Assembly (NCBI RefSeq): GCF_950023065.1
Contig: NC_088679.1
Span: forward strand, 48,918,001-48,982,000
Origin: Planococcus citri
Taxonomy: Eukaryota; Arthropoda; Insecta; Hemiptera; Pseudococcidae
Direction: 5' to 3'
DNA length: 64,000 nt
The position numbers and the translations under genes were made by a program. Positions 36,641 to 47,234 of this stretch are shown here, piece by piece (position 1 is the stretch's first letter; every line of letters begins with the position of its first letter). A model generated the notes under the pieces. That model made no database searches. It was not told the DNA's origin and saw only the letters and a list, made by a program, of their open reading frames with translations.

Positions 36641-36895
36641 TTCAATTTGGCGCCAAGTTTGAATTTGTTCATGGCCACGTTATCATGTGGGCGCGCTAAC
36701 CGTGGTTTAGCTTCAGATAAGTTTTTTTTCTGACGTGTGGGAGTTCCTGTGTGCGTATGTGAAGTGAAATCACTTGTAGGGAGCTGTTGGGTCGCCATGT
36801 TTATCGAGTTACTCATTTTGTTGCTCGGTTTAGCGAAGAAAAAATCGTCAGGGGTTTCGGTTTCATCCTCGTCCATGTGTAGTTTGGCGAACGTG
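36641..36895 (+). other. Second CpG-rich first-exon candidate
   Basis: This GC-richer segment (GGCGCC at 36650, GGGCGCGC at 36688) ends AACGTG|GTGAGT, a strong donor at 36896. An ATG at 36799 opens MFIELLILLLGLAKKKSSG and continues, serine-rich, to the donor in phase 0 (33 codons). The short hydrophobic start followed by basic residues could be a membrane or signal segment. It may be an alternative first exon of the same gene as the 34.2-kb exon, since the spacing and texture match. The start is undefined and the product unknown. Confidence 0.28.
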
Positions 36896-39800
36896 GTGAG
36901 TAATTTCCTGCATAGCATTGTAACAAATTATGAAGATTTCTTGAAACCATGATGTAAACTGTTGCGTGAAATGAGTAACGTGTTTGAGATGAAATTGTGT
37001 TTCAATGTATGAGGCGGTGTCGACGACGGTGGAATTATTTCATTCGAAAGGTCCCAGTTGGGAGATGAATCCATGGCTGGCGAACGGATTTTACGTTCGT
37101 ACGAAAGGTTATTTTCTTGATAATTACAATAGCGTTGCTTGGAATATATTTATATTTCGCGCCTGGTGCGTGCGTATCATTAAAGCGCAGGAATTTGACG
37201 AATTTAGGTAGGATGAAGACACGAGCTCGCGAGCTTAGTATGTAGTCGTAGAGTCGTCGTACAATCGCGCAGTGGTATTTTTTGCTTTTGTTCTGGTGTA
37301 CAACTATGTATAGTGAAGAAAGGCAATAGAAGAGGTTGTGCAACAGAGAGAAAGAGAGAGCAAAAGGAGGAAGAGAACATTTAAAGAGCACATTATTAAG
37401 AGTGCCAAGTTGGAAAATGTGTACGCTTTACGCGACCCTTTTTTTTTTACTTCGGTTGTATATTTCTCGTTGTCGCATCGCTCGCGCACCAGTACACAGA
37501 TATATACGAAGGAAAGTTGTGTGTAGATGACTGAGAGCGAGAATGAGAAGATTTGGTTGGCAATTTATGATATTTATGACGTCGTTATTTAAAAGAATAA
37601 CGTATAGGCGTCTTGAGGGATGCTAATTTGGAAAGAGACGCGAATGCGAGAAAAGAGTTCCTTCCCCTTGTGTATTTTTATTTCTTCTTACGCCGGAGCG
37701 GAGATGAAGTTTGATGTGTCAACCGACTAGTAATAACGTTGATGTAATTTCTTCGAAATAGACGCGAATTTGTATCGTGATTTTGAGATGAGAAATAGCC
37801 CTAGCGCGTAGCATACGTTCGTCGTCGTGAGTTTCTTCGAGTTCGATGGATTTTGCAGACTAGGACTAGACTCGATAAAGATGTTATATCGACGCGGTTG
37901 TGGTTGTTTTTATTGCCAGCGGTGACAAAGAGACTGGAGTCAGGGTTGGTTACTTCTTTTTTTCTCGAACAATCGACCTTCTCTTTTATAACGTGCCTTG
38001 TGTAGGTAAAGGTATATTCAGAAGAGAAAACCCGAGTTTGTCAAAACACATTAGTCGATTTCACCCCTATGAACAGGAATCTCGACTCTCGAGTACCCTA
38101 TCTACCTATTTTCTACCTTTTTTTTTCCTCTGCCTCCTTCGAACCAATACCTCTGGTATTATTAACGGTTCAACACCTGATATTTGTCGGAATTCGATTG
38201 TGTTCGAAAATGGTATGGCTTTTTTTTGCGGCTAACGGGTATTATCGGATGTTTGGGGAAAAAAGGTATAGTTTACAGTCAATAGTAGGATTTTGTTGAA
38301 TAGGTGTAAAAGATCTATAAGGCACGTCAAGTGTGTGTTGTGTGCAGTGTTTGCTAAATACCTGACTGAAGAATTGCGTCACCACCGATACCTGTAGGAA
38401 ATGGTAGCGTGTTGCTTATTCAGACCACACTATCGGAAAGGTATTGGTAATTATATCGTGTTTGGTGTTGAAATTGGTTCGAGATGAATTGATTTTCAAT
38501 TGCATTTTACACCTTGTATTTTTCTTTTTTCAACAACCAGAGTAATAGTATAAAGCGACCTAACGCCGAGCTTGTTGCGGTGATTCTTTTCGATGGTATT
38601 GTTTGTTTTGAGTATTATTCGATGTATTGAGATTATACTCGTGTATTGAGGAAGAAAGATCAATATGAAGGACATTACGATGCCGTTGTTGGTTAAGTAA
38701 TCGAAGGTTATCGATAATTCTTACGTATCGATCGGTGATGAAGCTGCTGTTGCCATTAGTGTTCGTGCAAACACGATAAGTGACGATGAAGTAATTTTTA
38801 TTCGCAAAACGTGCTTCGTATATAAAATTATACGAGGATAAAATGTGGAAATTTTGATTTTTTTCAGCGTCTGTAATGAAATCAACTATTGTGGGTATCA
38901 TTTGCGAATGATTCGTGCTGCTGGGTTGAAATTTGCGAGGATTTGAAGTGATGCTTGAGTTTGGCGTCGAGTATTAATTTTGGCTCGATTTATGTATTTA
39001 TTAATACGATTTATTATGGTGGAAAGGATTATCGGTGGCATTGACATTACACGATGAAGGATGTCCATCGTTGGCATCTTGGAAGCTCAACATTATTACC
39101 TACTCGGATACGTAGGTATTCGACTATTCGTATTAGGCAATAACCGTAGAGTATAGTATTTTTTATTCCAAGATGTTGGGATTTTTCTCGTTTATCGTCT
39201 TATCGTTTACGCGATTTCTAAGAATATAAATCGGCTTGCCAGTTAATTTCATCACGATTCTTGGAATTTTCATCGGTTGATTCGCCTTATAAAGTACAAT
39301 CATAGTTCTTACGATATTGAAATCATCGATGAATAAGTATTCTACATTAGAATGAAATAAGGAAAGAAAAAAAAATTAACGGAAAAATGCCTCGAACCTG
39401 CTGAAAGAAAATGACGTGAGAACGATATCCTTACAAGATGGGTTTCTGTAGAGCTCGAACCAGTGAAGAGGGAAAAAATCTCGAGCACCTTTGCGAGTAA
39501 TTTTTATGCACTCTATGAACGATAATGGGAGTCATTAGTTAAATTTCGCGAGTCTCCGGATGCGGATTTGTGTATGTTTTTTTTCTCGGTTAGTGGAAAC
39601 AATTCGTTGTTTTAAGGTGTCTGCGAGACGATCGTCAAACGTGCATCGAATTTGTATTCATTTTCTTCTCGCGGTATTCGACGAAATGAAGATAAAGTAC
39701 CCTCTTGAAATGGAAAACTCGTATATACGAGGATACAATACGCAGCTGGATGGAAATTGTCTCATGTTTTCTCCTTTCTTGTTTTTTTTACGTTTGCTTC

Positions 39801-39962
39801 TTGCGTTGCTGTTGCTGTTCGCTTTCGAGGAAAAATAATTTAATCCAATTTCTCAGCCCTTATAAGGTTTCATTCGTTCGACGGTGCGATGTGTTTTTCT
39901 CTCCCCAAAGAAATGAGATATGCGTTCGCGCCGACTGTACCAAGTGTCGAATACGTATGATA
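36896..39962 (+). other. CpG-containing, intron-like stretch
   Basis: The stretch keeps an elevated CpG content (for example 37200-37280 and 37780-37870) and has a purine-rich segment at 37340-37385. Many short frames appear on both strands without family features. It could hold further alternative promoters or 5' exons, which I cannot delimit. Confidence 0.35.
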
Positions 39963-40035
39963 GTAAATCGACTGACTGTGGGTATTTCGAGTTGAAATGG
40001 TAAATCGACTGACTGTGGGTATTTCGAGTTGAAAT
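39963..40035. repeat. Exact tandem duplication, 37-bp unit
   Basis: A unit beginning GTAAATCGACTGACTGTGGG occurs at 39963-39999 and again immediately at 40000, identical through 40035. A recent local duplication in noncoding or intronic DNA. Confidence 0.9.
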
Positions 40036-41725
40036 CGAACGATGTGGTTTAGTACTCGTATGTTGAGTGGAGAACCGTAGGGTTTTGTTTTTCTCCTCTT
40101 GATTTTTAGTTTCGATATTGAATGGTAGCATTGGTAGCTGTGTGTGCTAGTCGATCGAGACGTAATTGATGGTGTGCTTGTAAAGCGATGATTATAGGCC
40201 TTTATTTAATGGATAGCGGTCATCGTTGTGGTTATATTCGATGAAAATGAGCGTAAGAATGGGTAGGTGGAGGAATCGAGGTGGCGAAATTTATTTATTT
40301 TTTAAGTATTGGATTGAAAATCATGAAACCTTGTTAGAGGATGCACCAGTCATCAGTCTGTTAGCTTAATCATGTGGAAATGTATAGATTTTGAATTGTT
40401 ATCCCTTTGGATTTCAATGCACCGATGTATGTATGTATGGATGTTGAAAATTTTCAAACAGGTGTTTGAATTGTGTCGTCGTCGTTGCTGCATTGGGTGT
40501 TGCTACCTCGCACAACTACATAGACGTACATGTCTTGATGGAAAACTTGTTCGTACTAATACAGCTGTTTGTTTTTCGCGTGATTACAGATATGGACGCA
40601 ATTTGAACACCGGATTTTCATCGGGGAATTTAAAGGCAAAAACCAGTAGCGAGGTATAGAGTTCCTACGTTCTGTGATGTCGTAGGAACTTCATACCGTG
40701 CTCTTGGTCACGCCATGCTCATCATTTATTATTGCCATTATTTTATCTATAATACTTGCTTTTAATTTGGGCTTCTCGATGTGTTATTTGAAACCTTTGT
40801 TTTATACATAAGATGTAATTAGTTATAATTGAAAATTCTCTGTATGTCTTCTCTCACCACTGTTGAGGTACATTATGTTTGAACGTTTAGATACCAATGA
40901 ACGTGAGATAGAATTGTGTCTATGTTGATTGGAAAAGACCAAGTGGTAATGAGTTCCGTTTTAATAAATGGAAATAAGAATCTTATTTCTAGCGAAATTA
41001 TCCCTCCTGAACCTTTGCAATTTCTGTGATGAATATTAATACATAATTAATCATTTGTTTACTCTGTTTTTGGTGTTTTGATTTACTTTTTTGGTTTGCG
41101 AATGATGACTTTGATATGTGATCTTTTTCATGTACATATATTAGTCGTTGGAGAACTCGAGTGAGAGTCTAGATTCGTAGAAGTCATGTAATGAACTATC
41201 TTACATGTAATGAATGAATACCTGCGTTCAAATGAGAATAACATGAAACACTTCTGAGACTTTCTTAAAATTACAGAATCAAAATCTACTTGCCTTTAGC
41301 TAGTTTTTATTACCTGTATGTGAATAGATTGTAGACTTTTTATTTGAGGTATTCGTATGTATGGACTAGTCTAGAAACAAACAATTGTTTATCAGATTGA
41401 TGGCTTTTGAGGCAGCTTATGTTTACTCACCTCCACTTCATGATTGGAACAGAATTTTCATTTTGAATGAACCTGACACATGTTAGGATAGAATCTTGAG
41501 AAGTTGAGGCTATTTGAAATGTTATTTTCCTATTTTAATTGCGGATACTCATTCATTGTGTAAAAATATCAAGATTAAATGATCAAATAAATTTAAAAAG
41601 AAAAGAAAAATGGAAAAAATTTGTTCGATTTTGATAATAATAATACGAGTATGTAATAATAATAACGTAGGTACGTATTTCATGAATCATTATCCTTTGT
41701 TTTTCAATGAAATTTATTTACTTAC
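40036..41725 (+). other. Intron-like stretch, no gene recognised
   Basis: A possible short exon at 40590-40653 (after GTGATTACAG, open frame YGRNLNTGFSSGNLKAKTSS) is followed only by a weak GTATAG donor, so I did not call it as a gene. The rest is T-rich and featureless. Confidence 0.3.
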
Positions 41726-41798
41726 CTGAAAAAAATTGCTGGGTTTTTTCTTAGGAATTTTTTTTCTCGTGTCCTTCACATTTTCTTCAATTTGAAAG
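41726..41798 (-). CDS. Candidate 73-nt minus-strand exon, lysine-rich
   Basis: On the minus strand, CTCAACTTTTAG is followed by 73 nt and then a consensus donor CAG|GTAAGT. One frame is open throughout (one base plus 24 codons, finishing in phase 0), reading FQIEENVKDTRKKIPKKKPS and then NFFQ. The composition is charged and soluble, unlike the F/I/N/Y-rich chance frames nearby. It sits in a region whose base skew suggests plus-strand transcription, which argues against it. No family is recognised. Confidence 0.2.
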
Positions 41799-44237
41799 CT
41801 AAAAGTTGAGAAAATATTTCTCGTTAGTGAATGAAAAATTGTACGAGTACCTATTATGAAAAATGAATTTCTGCTCAGTCTTCCTCAAATTTGATCTGAA
41901 GAGAAGTTTCATTTTTTTTTTTTTTTTTTTACATTTAATTTTACCCTTTGATTGTTTTGTACTTCCGATAAGTGTTCAATGAATGTTCCATTGTGTTTTT
42001 TTTCTCTTTGAGATTAAAAAAATGATTGATAAATTAAGTTCCTAACTACCTACTTATGTTGTTTTTTTTTTCATTTGAAAAAAGTAATATGAATTTTTAC
42101 TATATGAAATAAATTTATATTTTTTTTATGTGGACGTGTCGAATTTTTTTTATTGAATTCCATAATCTGGTTTCAAAAGCAAATGGAGCCCACTCTTCGA
42201 TGCGCTAATTTCCCCATTTTTTCATTCGATCGTAAAGCTAATGCAGAATTTGCTTCGTTGGTGATAATTCTGTGCATCAAAATTATTGCTCCTGAATTTC
42301 GTAAACCGTGTTCAACTCCAGTATGAGGAAATTTGATTTCGGTGCGAGTTTATTGCTACCAGTACAGTTTGAAAAGTTGTCTTGTAATAGCAATAATTCA
42401 TACATTTTATGATTACGATGAGAATATGAAGAAATCGACGACCCGATAAACGCGCGCTTTGAACAGCAAAATGAACGATATTTGGAGGTACTCGATGTGA
42501 TATTGTTATCGGAGGCGTTACGATTGAACTACGATTTTTCATGGTTCTTCACGATGGCGCCGTGAAGTCATGAAATCGAATCGAATACTTTTTTTTTATC
42601 ATCTCGTACGAGTATACATTACTCGATAAAATTGGAAAAAAGAAATAATTTTCCCTGTATTTTTAGTCTTTCTGATTTGACCTGGTAATGACTTTGAATT
42701 TCGCGTTATTTTCAGTCTTTTCCGAGTAAAATTTAGTTCTTAGTACATGATTTCAAAACCTTTTTTAATGAGAAAATTATGAGTTGTAGTTGATAATTCG
42801 GTATTCGAAATGATTTAGATATGTACCCGATACGCCTATGATATTCACCAGTGCTTACTGCTTTAATTCTGGCTGGTCTCGGTGGGTAATTTTTTGTGTT
42901 CAATTTCGAGTATTGATTTGAGTATTCTTCGAGCTACGACAGCTACGTATTTCATTGTCAGTGAAACTGAATTTTAAAAATTCAATTTCTTGTGAGATTT
43001 TTCACTTTTTCATGTATTTGAATTGCATCGGATATATTTTCTCATTTATGAAATTATTTGGTTGAAATTTCACCATCTACCTACTTGTTCACACAAATGA
43101 CAATTGCATTTGATAACGGTTTGCAATGTCTCGTAGACATTCTTTAGCGACGTTTTAATGGTAGTATTTGTCAACGATTTCAGTCGAGAAGTAATATTTG
43201 AGATTGTTTGTATTTTCTACTGAGATGTTGGAATTTCTTATAGTAACATTCCAGATTTTGATAATAAAAAAGAAAAGCTAAACGACCGTCGTCGCGTCTG
43301 TTCACCGCTGTCTGAAAAATGAAAATTGGTATGTACTATGTCATTGCAAACCACGATGTAGACGACACCATATCACGTCACACGTGGTTGCTTGAAATTT
43401 TGTATTTTTGTGAAAATGTTTTTGAAAAAATGAGGTACTAAAATCTAGTGGATTTTATATGGTCAATTTATATATTACTCTCTCATAGTGGCCGTAATGG
43501 ATTGTAATATTTTTCAAAGTTGAAAATGAAGAAAATACTGTTCGCACGTTGTTGACGGGATTGGGAATTCGGGATGCCTACTTTCGTACTTTATCTACCT
43601 TTTTTTCATAGAGGAAAAAAAATATTCCATCGTCGAAGGTGATTACTGAAAATGACATCGCGTTCATACTATCTTATCGCGTATTGGCGCGATAAACAAG
43701 GTTCAAATTTCATATTTTTCATGTTGTATATGATTTTCTACACGTTGATGTAACTTTCTTAGAACCTATGAAATTTAATTTTGTGTGTTCGTGAGCTGTA
43801 CTTTTATATGTTTATTACACATACAAGTTTACTTATAATGTAACGTACTTCTACAATCAACGTACATGTTACTAAATTCGTGCAGTTCGAACCTAGGGAA
43901 ATCAAATTAGTGGCAGGACTTTGTATTCTAATGTAGTATGTGTACGTATTGTATTGGTTGATTTTCGACGACAGAGTTGCTCTTTTTTCTCGTTTAATGA
44001 ATTAAAAACTCAATTTAACGAGCTTCGTTTATCTCGTTAGTTATTCGGCTATGATTTTTACCCGTCCGACGTGAGATAATTTTAGAATTCCGTTACGTAT
44101 CATAGATTACTCGAACGCTGACGCCTGCTTATCATGTGTACTACTACTGATAGAGAAGATGGCTGGCTTTTGAAAATTGTTTGTAGTTCTGCGTTATTCG
44201 TAGTTCACCCGAAACATATAATGTACAAGCAGAAAAT
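41799..44237. other. Stretch without a recognisable gene
   Basis: No feature is supported beyond T runs (41911-41930) and a GC/CpG-richer patch near 43270-43300 (CGACCGTCGTCGCGTC). Probably intronic or intergenic. Confidence 0.4.
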
Positions 44238-44256
44238 ACCCGTCCTTCGGACGGGT
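44238..44256. repeat. Perfect 8-bp hairpin ACCCGTCC-TTC-GGACGGGT
   Basis: The arms are exact reverse complements around a 3-base loop and are GC-rich in an AT-rich setting. It lies just before the duplicated segment that starts near 44269. It may be part of the same repeat, or a structured element end. Confidence 0.6.
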
Positions 44257-44268
44257 GGAGTGGAAAGA

Positions 44269-45200
44269 TGGAGCTGCATTTTTTTAAATTCATTTATGAG
44301 TAAATAAAAAATTGTTTGGTAATTGTCGTCGTATTTTACCTAATGTGGGTAATGACACTAATGCTCCTCCAAAAAAAAAAGACCTTTCTGTAATTTGAAC
44401 CTTTAACCCTCTCCACTTCAGGGGTCAGCTATAGTTCCTGAAAGTACTCCTTTCCTCAAGTTTTATTTCTGAACGTCTGAACTATTAGAACAGTTTCCAC
44501 GCTGAAAAATTGAAAATTCAAGTATGTACCTATAACCTACCTACATAAAATTTGACACGTCGTGAATCGTCTAGTTAGTTTGAGCTCAAAAACTTGCGAA
44601 ATATCAAACATTTTACTCCCCCGTCTTTTTTCTAAAGTCGGCACTTCTGGAATAGACATAATTTTTGAACAAAAATTTGGCTAAAAATGATAAAATTGGT
44701 CAATTACTGTTTTTAAATCTTTTTTTCATTTTCATTCTTCAAAGTTTGAAATTTTTATTGGAGAGATCTAGAGCTGTTTTTGTTTATTTACACATGAATG
44801 AATAAAAAATTGTTTGGTAATTATCTTATTTCACATTTCACCTGATGTAGGTAATGCCAGTACAACCCCTCCAAAAAAAGCGACCTTTCTGTAATTTTCA
44901 ACTTGAAGTCTCTCCACTCCAGGGGCCAACTCTAGTTCCTGAAAGTTCCCCATTCCTCATAGTTTTATCTCCGAACATTGCTGAACCATTAGAACAGTTT
45001 CCAAACTGAAAAACTGAAAACTTGAGTACGTGCATAAAATCTGACATTGTGAATCATTTACGTAGTTAGTTTTTGGCTTGGCTACAAATGAAAAAATTGA
45101 TGAATTACTCTTTTTATTTCATTTTTTTCATTTCCAATTCAATATCAGTGATTTTTCAGACACAGGCCAAATTATTGTTCTTTGAAGTTCGAAATTTTCT
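44269..45200. repeat. Tandem duplication of a segment of about 500 bp
   Basis: Copy A (about 44269-44765) and copy B (about 44771-45200) align in the same orientation with an offset of roughly 500 bp. Shared landmarks are AATAAAAAATTGTTTGGTAA, GACCTTTCTGTAATTT, CTAGTTCCTGAAAGT and AGAACAGTTTCCA. Many substitutions and small indels separate them, so the duplication is not recent. No coding frame is conserved between the copies. Confidence 0.8.
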
Positions 45201-45219
45201 TTTTTCCCCCCAAATCACA

Positions 45220-45290
45220 GTCACATAAGGTACAAAAGGTCAAAAATGGTCACATAAGATCACGACCGTCCCGACAAATGCGGTCACAAT
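45220..45290. repeat. Short GGTCACATAAG-type internal repeats
   Basis: AGTCACATAAGGTAC, GGTCACATAAGATCACG and related CGGTCACAATC occur within 70 bases. They look like part of a worn repetitive element adjoining the duplicated segment. Confidence 0.4.
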
Positions 45291-45965
45291 CTTGATGGCC
45301 TAATATGATTCTTCTTTCTGGTGCATTGGGTTCACTGCTCTTCTTGACTTTTTTTTTTTTTTTAATCGAGTTCAAACGTAAAATTTTATACCTAAGGAAT
45401 AAAATTGAATGTGATAAAAATTTCTCCTATCAAAGCATTCACCTGTTTTTTGAAGTACTTATATGAATTTAGTACATATGAGTCAATTTAAATTCGAATT
45501 TATCAAAAATTTCCTCTTTTCAGAGAGTCTGACGTACATACATGAGTGTTGAAAAAAAAATTTCAGTATTCTATTTTCTCTAATACAGTAGTGATTTACT
45601 GAGCCTGAGGGTTGCATTGCAGCTTTTATCATTCAAAAGTTACATTCAAAATTGTATACATATTTTTCAAAGTGAACTTTTTTATCCGGGAACCCCCGTA
45701 AAATGTTTATTTACTTAGATGAAAAAATAATACCCTGAAAGTTTCAAGGAAAAAAAAAATTTTAACCTGTCCCTCAAAGGGATTGAAGTTGCATGACCCT
45801 TAAGGTAGGCAAAACGCTGAGGTGCTCACTGAAAATTTCACGCAATTTTAATTCATTTCATTTTTACTCCTTGCAACTGTTTTTATAACTATGAACCTGA
45901 ACTGAATAACTTTCTAACAATCAAAGCAACAGCTCTCAGTAAAAAAAAAAATAAGAAAAATAAGG

Positions 45966-46350
45966 TTCTGGAGCAAATTCAAAATTCTAGAGAAACTTAA
46001 AAATCACGCTGGAGGCTCCAGATCGGTGGAAAATGGTGGAATACTGTCTCGGGAGGTTAGTTTTGGACAAAATACAGTGATTCGTGCAAATTTAAAAAAT
46101 TTCCTCGCAAATGGAAAACTTTTGATTTTTTTGGATTTTCTATTTGAAAAAAGCTGGTCAAAAACCACTCTTGAGGTGTCCGCCCCAAAACCGACTCAAA
46201 TGTGGATAAACTCGTTAAGCAGATCGAGTATAACACACAACTCGATTTTTAGCTGCTCAATTTCATATTCACGCCTTCTGGAGCAAATTTGAAATTCTGG
46301 AGAAATTAACAAATCAGGCTGGAGGCTCCAGAATGGCTGGAAATGGTGAA
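45966..46350. repeat. Pair of 75-80-bp direct repeats around a partial foldback
   Basis: TTCTGGAGCAAATT followed by GGCTGGAGGCTCCAGA-like sequence occurs at 45966-46040 and again at 46276-46350. Each copy is itself partly palindromic (CTGGAGC and GGCTCCAG). Within and beyond the pair, CTTGAGGTGTCCGCC at 46170-46184 is matched in inverted orientation by GGCGGACAACTCAAG at 46559-46573. Together these indicate a decayed composite repeat. Confidence 0.65.
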
Positions 46351-46671
46351 ATTTGGATTTGGGTAATAATTCATATTGACCATTTTTATTGATCAAGTAC
46401 GTACTTTTTTAAGAAACGCATAAATCGCCAAAAACAGTCACTTTTGAATTTTCAAAAATTCGCCAAAATTTGAAAAATGAACTTGGGCAGCTGAAAATTT
46501 GGATTTGGGGGTTTTAGAACATGCTCTTTCCAAAAATTGCGGTCCCGTCCAAATCGAAGGCGGACAACTCAAGAGGTTCCCTTAGTACATACATACCTAC
46601 CTATTCTGCATTTCTTATCACTTCACTTTGGTTTAAAAATTCATAAATTGGGGGTTTTAACATCTCAAAAA

Positions 46672-46684
46672 CCTGGCAACACTG
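46672..46684. repeat. Possible hAT-type element end
   Basis: CCTGGCAACACTG here is the reverse complement of CAGTGTTGCCAGG, which looks like a hAT terminus. No partner end with a matching 8-bp duplication (expected TTCCGAAC) was found upstream. The same word appears at 5-15 and, reversed, at 52650-52661. Confidence 0.25.
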
Positions 46685-46716
46685 TTCCGAACTGCTGTAT
46701 GGAGATGATACATACT

Positions 46717-47226
46717 CAGAGTTGACAAAAAAACGTTTTTTTTGAAAAAAAAAAACAAAAAAAACGTTTTTTTTTTGTTTTAAACAGTTTTTGTTTTAAA
46801 CAAATGTTAAAAACAGTTCCATCAATTCATTGTTTAAAACAGTGTTTAAAACATGTTTAAAACACGTTTTAAACAAAATTTTGAATAAATAAGCAAAATG
46901 AATAGGTAGTCAAAACTCCAATCTCAAAAGTCTTACTTTTGTTGTTTAAATTTTATTCATCATGTAGTGTTCTTTCTGCCAACGATTGAAATTTCTGTTT
47001 TTCATTTTTATATTGGTTATCAAATGATTTTTAAATGTGACTGTGATTGTAAAAAATTGAGAATTTCATGAGAAAAATAGAAAAAAAACATGGTTTTTTT
47101 CCATTTCAAAAAAAACAACGTTTAAAACGCTTTAAACGTTTTAAACACTTCAATTTTTTTTGGGCTGTTTAAAACACTGTTTTAAACACTGTTTTAAACA
47201 TGTCTGTTTTTTTTTTGCCAACCCTG
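46717..47226. mobile_element. 510-bp hAT-type MITE with twelve TTTAAA motifs
   Basis: The element starts CAGAGTTGACAAAAAAACG and ends with the reverse complement of CAGGGTTGGCAAAAAAAAAA. An exact 8-bp target-site duplication TACATACT flanks it (46709-46716 and 47227-47234). hAT elements make 8-bp duplications and have CA(G)(A/G)G-type ends, so the assignment is firm. Six TTTAAA words, mostly as GTTTAAAAC or GTTTTAAAC, lie in the left arm (46777-46875) and six in the right arm (47119-47200), with none between. Such subterminal arrays are where hAT transposases bind in known elements. No transposase is encoded. Confidence 0.92.
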
Positions 47227-47234
47227 TACATACT

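Noticed and set aside
40590..40653. Possible exon reading YGRNLNTGFSSGNLKAKTSS
   Set aside because: The acceptor is good but the donor GTATAG is weak and no partner exon in compatible phase was found.
41429..41470. 42-nt minus-strand segment between TGTGTCAG and GGAG|GTGAGT
   Set aside because: It is open in one frame, but that phase does not fit the neighbouring exon candidate and the length is too short to exclude chance.
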